From: an uncultured Paludibacter sp. | GTDB lineage: Bacteria; Bacteroidota; Bacteroidia; Bacteroidales; Paludibacteraceae | Direction of reading: 5' to 3' | DNA length: 10,171 nucleotides | Assembly (NCBI GenBank): GCA_937927845.1 | Contig: CALFXE010000121.1 | Location: 1-10,171, forward strand | In this document: positions 6,741 through 10,171 of the stretch, in pieces | How the letters are laid out: the number at the start of each line of letters is the position of its first letter | How positions within the stretch are numbered: position 1 is the first letter of the stretch | The notes under the pieces: generated by a model | What the model was told of the DNA's origin: nothing | What the model saw: only the letters and a program-made list of their open reading frames with translations | The model's database searches: none | Position numbers and translations under genes: made by a program

Positions 6741-9557
6741 TTAGTTTTTATCTATTTCTGTTGTATTTTCAAATTCAACTTTATAAGTTAAATAATCATC
6801 AATCGTAAATCCATTCTTTAAGAGTCCAAAATTATGTTCCGACATCACAAGAGGAAATGTTTTAAGTTGTTTCATCAATTTGACAATTTCATCATCTTCG
6901 GAAATAGCTTGCAGATACCAAGCCGCATCTTCGTAATTATCAAACTCATATACAAACAAAGCGTTTCTGGAAATATCAACTTTGCCTATATTTAATTCGA
7001 AATCTTTTAATAAAAATCGGGAGAAATTAAACACAGCCAATTGAAACTGCAACTCAAACATCGATTCTTCAGGTTCCGAAGATATTAACATCACACGATG
7101 CATCGTTTCCTTATCTGCACTGAATGACAACAATACCGTATCTCGATTCAAATCAGCAATTTGCTGCTCTTCTCTTCGAGCTAATAATGTTCCCTGTGTT
7201 GTTCCTTGTTGTGCTTCACGCCCCTGTTTAATTAATGCTAAAATATCTTTTGATATCGAACTTACATCACTGTCAGGATAATCATTCAATAATTTATTCA
7301 ATGCTATTTCAAAGTTATCCTGACTTTGGTTTTTACCTATACTCAAAGCTTTTAAGAACAGAAACTTAGGCATTAAACCACTCATAGGATATTGCTCTTC
7401 AACAAGTTTGACATTTCTGAAAACCGTTTCAAACTCGTTTTTATTGAAGGCTGCATATGTTTCCTTATATATCGAATCCTGCTCTACAAGCATTTTCTGC
7501 TTAGTTTCTATATAATTTGGATTAGCCAAAATTTGAGCATATCTTGATTCATTATATTTTTCTATAAGTCTTAAACGTATCGATTCCGCATTAATATTAT
7601 CACCTTGCTTGATTAATGTTAAATACAACTGATAAAGGGCATCAGGCTCTAATGGGTAATTTTCGAAACGTTTGATGTAATCTTCTAACGAAAGGATTGC
7701 TAATTGATATTCATTAAGTTTATCCTTATATACAACGCCCATGTTGTACAAAGCCTCCGACCAAAGCTGGTTCGACAACTCTATCTGTTCTGCTGTCACC
7801 GGTATCTGTTTCAAGTAGAAAGCAGGATTTTTACTATCCTCCAAAGCAACATCTTCAGTTTCTTGGGTTAATTCTGCAATATTTTCCGGCTGACCTTGTG
7901 GGATTGAATCATTAGGCGACTGTTCCTCTGCATGTGATTCATTATCATGCGTTTCAGCAAAAAGCACCGCACTCTTATTTAATCTTCGCCAATTATCTTC
8001 AAGCTTTCTCCTACCCCACTTCTTCTGAAATTCAGTCTGACCGCTTCGTATCAAATTAGGATTATAGAAATACCATTCGCCTTGCGGATTTACTCCAGCC
8101 CCAATCGGTGTAAAAGCAACCTGCTGAGCCCTTTCCTGATTGGCTTCCTCACGTAATCTCATCTTTTCTTCTCTCTCGGCAGCTAATTTCTCTTCTTCTT
8201 CGAGTTTTGCTATATATAATTTAATACTTTTCAATCTATCTTCATCCGACATTTTTGATAGTCTTTGCAAACTATCCTGAAGTTGAACCATATCGTATTG
8301 CACAACAAGTTCAGATAACACTTCAGCTCTATTAAAAACTCTCTGATAATCATCATTTTCAATAGATATTATTTTCGATGCCTCATCGTAACAAGGTTGT
8401 GCCTTAATATATTCTTTCTTTAAATAATAAATATCTCCCATTGAAATTAGCACCGCTGCCTTATCTAATCCGTTTCTTGTACTGTTGTCTACAGCTTCCT
8501 GAAAATTCTCTAATGCTCTAACTGTGTCTTTTTCATGAAGATATGACTTGCCCAATGTATAATAAAGCTGATCTAAGTAATCCCGATTATTGAAATTTTT
8601 AATCATACGATTCAACTCCTTTCTAATGTCGGACATATTCCCGGTAAACAAACTTGCGCGACTTATTCTTGCGTTAAAGTCCATTTCATAAGGTGGATTT
8701 TTCTTTATCAGTTGCGAATATTGTTCATGAGCCTTAGGCTTGTTTCCTGAATATTGGTATAGTTGCGCCAATAGAAATGAAAATCTCATTTTTAATGATT
8801 TATCCTTTTCCTTCTCAAGTACTTTTTCGAGGAAAGGAATTGCTTCTCTGTACTGATGTTTTTTAAGTAGTAAATCAGTGTATACCGCTGAATATAAAGT
8901 GATATTATCGCCAATTAAATTCTTCTGAACAATTTTCGACAGCAACTCTTCAGCCTCATAAATCCAACCCATTTCCGCATATGATCTGATAACCCAAAGT
9001 TGACATGTAACTCCTAAATCTTCATTTTCTTTGAAATGTCGGGATATATAATTAAACGTACCGACAGCACCAAGGAAATCAGCTTTATGAAACTCAGCTT
9101 TGGCTAAAAGTAACCATACTTCGTGCATGAAGGGATTATATTCTTCCTTAGGTGCAATATTTTTATTTGACTTTCTGCCTGATTTTTTACGAACATTTGC
9201 AGGTTTAGTTTTCATAGAACGAGTCTTAATAGCCTTTCGACATTTTTCTATTGTGCGGTTAAACTGCGAAGTACCTGCCTTAGCATTTTCATGTTTACTG
9301 ATAGGATACATCGGAATAATCTGACTGTAATCATCTTTGTTTGCGTCATTTATCGCCTTTATGCCCTCATCATAACTCACCTTACCATTAAAATAAATAT
9401 TAAAACGTGTGTTAATTGACTGAACAGTTCGGGTAGTCAAAGTGTTCTTATTCATGGAACATCCTGATATGATTAACATCAGTAAAAGGAGTCCTGTTAT
9501 GTATTTGTAATTTGGCTTCAAAGCAATTAAGATAAGCTTAGTAAAAAAGTAAAACAA
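6741..9557 (-). CDS. porW: PorW/SprE-type T9SS and gliding TPR lipoprotein
   Basis: This protein of up to 938 residues matches the PorW/SprE family, a lipoprotein needed for type IX secretion and gliding motility. A hydrophobic signal ends in the lipobox LIISGC with Cys33. A Lys/Arg-rich stretch follows (about 104-136), then tetratricopeptide-like helices from about 143 to 400 (for example 330-360 and 367-395). A charged coiled coil (about 440-480) leads to the conserved GEWYFYNP (493-500) and KWGRRKLEDNWRR (513-525) block typical of SprE proteins. A second helical repeat region spans about 590-760, followed by a C-terminal domain. The start is uncertain: codon 1 is TTG at 9557 and codon 13 is also TTG, at 9521. 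Starting at 9521 gives a compact lipoprotein signal (KPNYK then hydrophobic core) of normal length, which I prefer. No ATG is available upstream of the lipobox except within its core. Confidence 0.92.
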   Translation of the reverse strand: MFYFFTKLILIALKPNYKYITGLLLLMLIISGCSMNKNTLTTRTVQSINTRFNIYFNGKVSYDEGIKAINDANKDDYSQIIPMYPISKHENAKAGTSQFNRTIEKCRKAIKTRSMKTKPANVRKKSGRKSNKNIAPKEEYNPFMHEVWLLLAKAEFHKADFLGAVGTFNYISRHFKENEDLGVTCQLWVIRSYAEMGWIYEAEELLSKIVQKNLIGDNITLYSAVYTDLLLKKHQYREAIPFLEKVLEKEKDKSLKMRFSFLLAQLYQYSGNKPKAHEQYSQLIKKNPPYEMDFNARISRASLFTGNMSDIRKELNRMIKNFNNRDYLDQLYYTLGKSYLHEKDTVRALENFQEAVDNSTRNGLDKAAVLISMGDIYYLKKEYIKAQPCYDEASKIISIENDDYQRVFNRAEVLSELVVQYDMVQLQDSLQRLSKMSDEDRLKSIKLYIAKLEEEEKLAAEREEKMRLREEANQERAQQVAFTPIGAGVNPQGEWYFYNPNLIRSGQTEFQKKWGRRKLEDNWRRLNKSAVLFAETHDNESHAEEQSPNDSIPQGQPENIAELTQETEDVALEDSKNPAFYLKQIPVTAEQIELSNQLWSEALYNMGVVYKDKLNEYQLAILSLEDYIKRFENYPLEPDALYQLYLTLIKQGDNINAESIRLRLIEKYNESRYAQILANPNYIETKQKMLVEQDSIYKETYAAFNKNEFETVFRNVKLVEEQYPMSGLMPKFLFLKALSIGKNQSQDNFEIALNKLLNDYPDSDVSSISKDILALIKQGREAQQGTTQGTLLARREEQQIADLNRDTVLLSFSADKETMHRVMLISSEPEESMFELQFQLAVFNFSRFLLKDFELNIGKVDISRNALFVYEFDNYEDAAWYLQAISEDDEIVKLMKQLKTFPLVMSEHNFGLLKNGFTIDDYLTYKVEFENTTEIDKN
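9519..9521 (-). other. porW: preferred TTG start codon of porW
   Basis: Codon 13 of the longest frame is TTG. Initiation here would give a lipoprotein signal with a short basic n-region (KPNYK), an uncharged core and Cys21 in the lipobox. The longer version, also TTG-initiated at 9557, adds a second hydrophobic stretch FYFFTKLILIAL ahead of this, which is unusual for a lipoprotein. Confidence 0.5.
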
Positions 9558-9588
9558 AAAAATAGCTTGTCTATTGTATTTTAACTTA

Positions 9589-9596
9589 CAAAAATA
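9589..9596 (-). promoter_or_regulatory. Bacteroidota -7 element for porW-porX
   Basis: The minus strand reads TATTTTTG, an exact TAnnTTTG match. It lies 31 bases before the TTG at 9557 and 67 before the TTG at 9521. No -33 TTG is seen. It overlaps a perfect 14-bp palindrome (9591-9604). Confidence 0.45.
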
Positions 9597-9604
9597 GCTA
9601 TTTT
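9591..9604. promoter_or_regulatory. 14-bp perfect palindrome, possible operator between divergent promoters
   Basis: AAAATAGCTATTTT is its own reverse complement. It sits over the minus-strand -7 element and 14 bp upstream of the plus-strand one, so a dimeric regulator bound here could affect both porW-porX and the 9652 gene. A+T-richness makes chance palindromes commoner, and no regulator is known for it. Confidence 0.35.
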
Positions 9605-9618
9605 AAGCTATATTTAAG

Positions 9619-9626
9619 TAATTTTG
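9619..9626 (+). promoter_or_regulatory. Bacteroidota -7 element for the small membrane protein gene
   Basis: TAATTTTG followed by CAGA matches TAnnTTTG exactly and ends 25 bases before the ATG at 9652, giving a leader of about 20 nt. No clear -33 TTG is present. It is back-to-back with the porW element, 22 bp away. Confidence 0.55.
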
Positions 9627-9651
9627 CAGAGATTTTATTTAGTTACAAGTT

Positions 9652-10050
9652 ATGTGGGTTCTTATATTAGTTTTTATTGCAGGTGCCGGGGCGTTAATGT
9701 TGTTTACGTACTTGGGCAGAAGAAAGAAACAAGAAGAGGTCGAAATTAATTTTCAGATGGATGAAGAATGTTGCGGTGCACATGAAGTTTGCGATCGCGA
9801 TTCCTTATTAAACTCCGATTTGGAAATTGAATATTTCGATGATGAAGATTTAGATACATTAAAAGAAACAAATCCTGCATCATACACTGAGGCACAAAAA
9901 GAAATGATTGCAGACATTTTTTACACCTTAAAAGAAAGTGATGTTGCCGGATGGATACGCAGTCTACAACTCAGGAAAATTGAACTCCCCGACGAAATTA
10001 AGGAAGAAGCATTAATGATTGTCAGAGAAAGAAGGACGGTTCATGCTTAA
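9652..10050 (+). CDS. small membrane-anchored acidic protein with a CC-x2-H-x2-C motif
   Basis: I do not recognise a characterised function for this 132-residue protein. One transmembrane helix spans about residues 2-21, followed by GRRKK (22-26), so by the positive-inside rule the remainder should face the cytoplasm. Next comes an acidic stretch containing ECCGAHEVC (39-47): Cys40, Cys41, His44 and Cys47 form a compact cluster that could bind a metal or be redox active. The acidic patch EIEYFDDEDLD (58-68) follows, then a helical C-terminal half ending in VAGWIRSLQLRKIELPDEIKEEAL. My impression is that similar proteins are common in Bacteroidales and are usually left hypothetical or labelled with an unsupported enzyme name; I cannot verify this. 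It is the only plus-strand gene and is divergent from porW-porX with shared promoter DNA. It is a real gene by its promoter, structured composition and codon usage like its neighbours. Confidence 0.85.
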   Translation: MWVLILVFIAGAGALMLFTYLGRRKKQEEVEINFQMDEECCGAHEVCDRDSLLNSDLEIEYFDDEDLDTLKETNPASYTEAQKEMIADIFYTLKESDVAGWIRSLQLRKIELPDEIKEEALMIVRERRTVHA

Positions 10051-10069
10051 CTCAATAGTTTGATGGAAT

Positions 10070-10115
10070 GCTGATATGGAACGCGGATAAAGCTGATGCA
10101 AGCAGCGCGGATTTA
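10070..10115 (+). repeat. GCGGAT-containing direct repeat, intergenic
   Basis: Two adjacent imperfect copies of about 22-24 bp are visible, 10070-10091 and 10092-10115. Each starts with GCTGAT and ends with CGCGGATAAA or CGCGGATTTA; the GCGGAT cores at 10083 and 10107 are 24 bp apart. The pattern resembles dispersed intergenic repeats of Bacteroidota. The rest of the right edge (10116-10171) shows no gene and a possible further unit around GGGATTTACG at the very end. The repeat may continue beyond the window. Confidence 0.55.
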
Positions 10116-10171
10116 GCCCAACTTTAACGTAACGCGTATGTGAAGTGGCTATCCATAAGGGATTTACGATT

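Overview
The window looks like a chromosomal segment of a low-G+C Bacteroidota, most likely Bacteroidales-type. Three things support this. There are two genes of the type IX secretion system (T9SS; PorX and PorW/SprE types). The arginine carbamoyltransferase is of the N-succinylornithine class known from Bacteroides. Promoters resemble the Bacteroidota -7 motif TAnnTTTG, and genes lack clear Shine-Dalgarno sequences. I see no phage, IS transposase, tRNA, rRNA or CRISPR array.

Layout, right to left because eight of nine genes are on the minus strand. A divergent promoter region (about 9558-9651) separates a small plus-strand membrane-anchored gene (9652-10050) from a porW-porX pair (9557 down to 5187, 6 bp gap). 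After porX comes a 311-bp intergenic stretch. It holds a striking 208-bp imperfect palindrome built from four small hairpins and a long inverted repeat, then a short degenerate tandem repeat. Next is a tight operon argF'-apt-argB (4875 down to 2607; 8 bp gap, then a TAATG stop/start overlap). A 90-bp gap with a good Bacteroidota-type -7 element leads into argE and a secreted alpha/beta hydrolase (11 bp gap). An ECF sigma factor closes the window. The last 121 bases on the right carry GCGGAT-containing direct repeats.

How the genes work together: ArgB, ArgF' and ArgE supply three steps of arginine synthesis. Pro90 in ArgF' predicts N-succinyl rather than N-acetyl intermediates, so ArgB would phosphorylate the acylated glutamate and ArgE would deacylate the acylated citrulline. 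Apt is a purine-salvage enzyme sitting inside this operon. PorW is an outer-membrane-type TPR lipoprotein of the T9SS/gliding apparatus, and PorX is its response-regulator/PglZ phosphodiesterase partner; here they appear co-transcribed. The ECF sigma factor and the hydrolase have no visible functional tie to the rest.

The most unusual structures are the palindromic element between porX and argF', the 14-bp perfect palindrome between the divergent promoters, and the CC-x2-H-x2-C protein encoded opposite porW.
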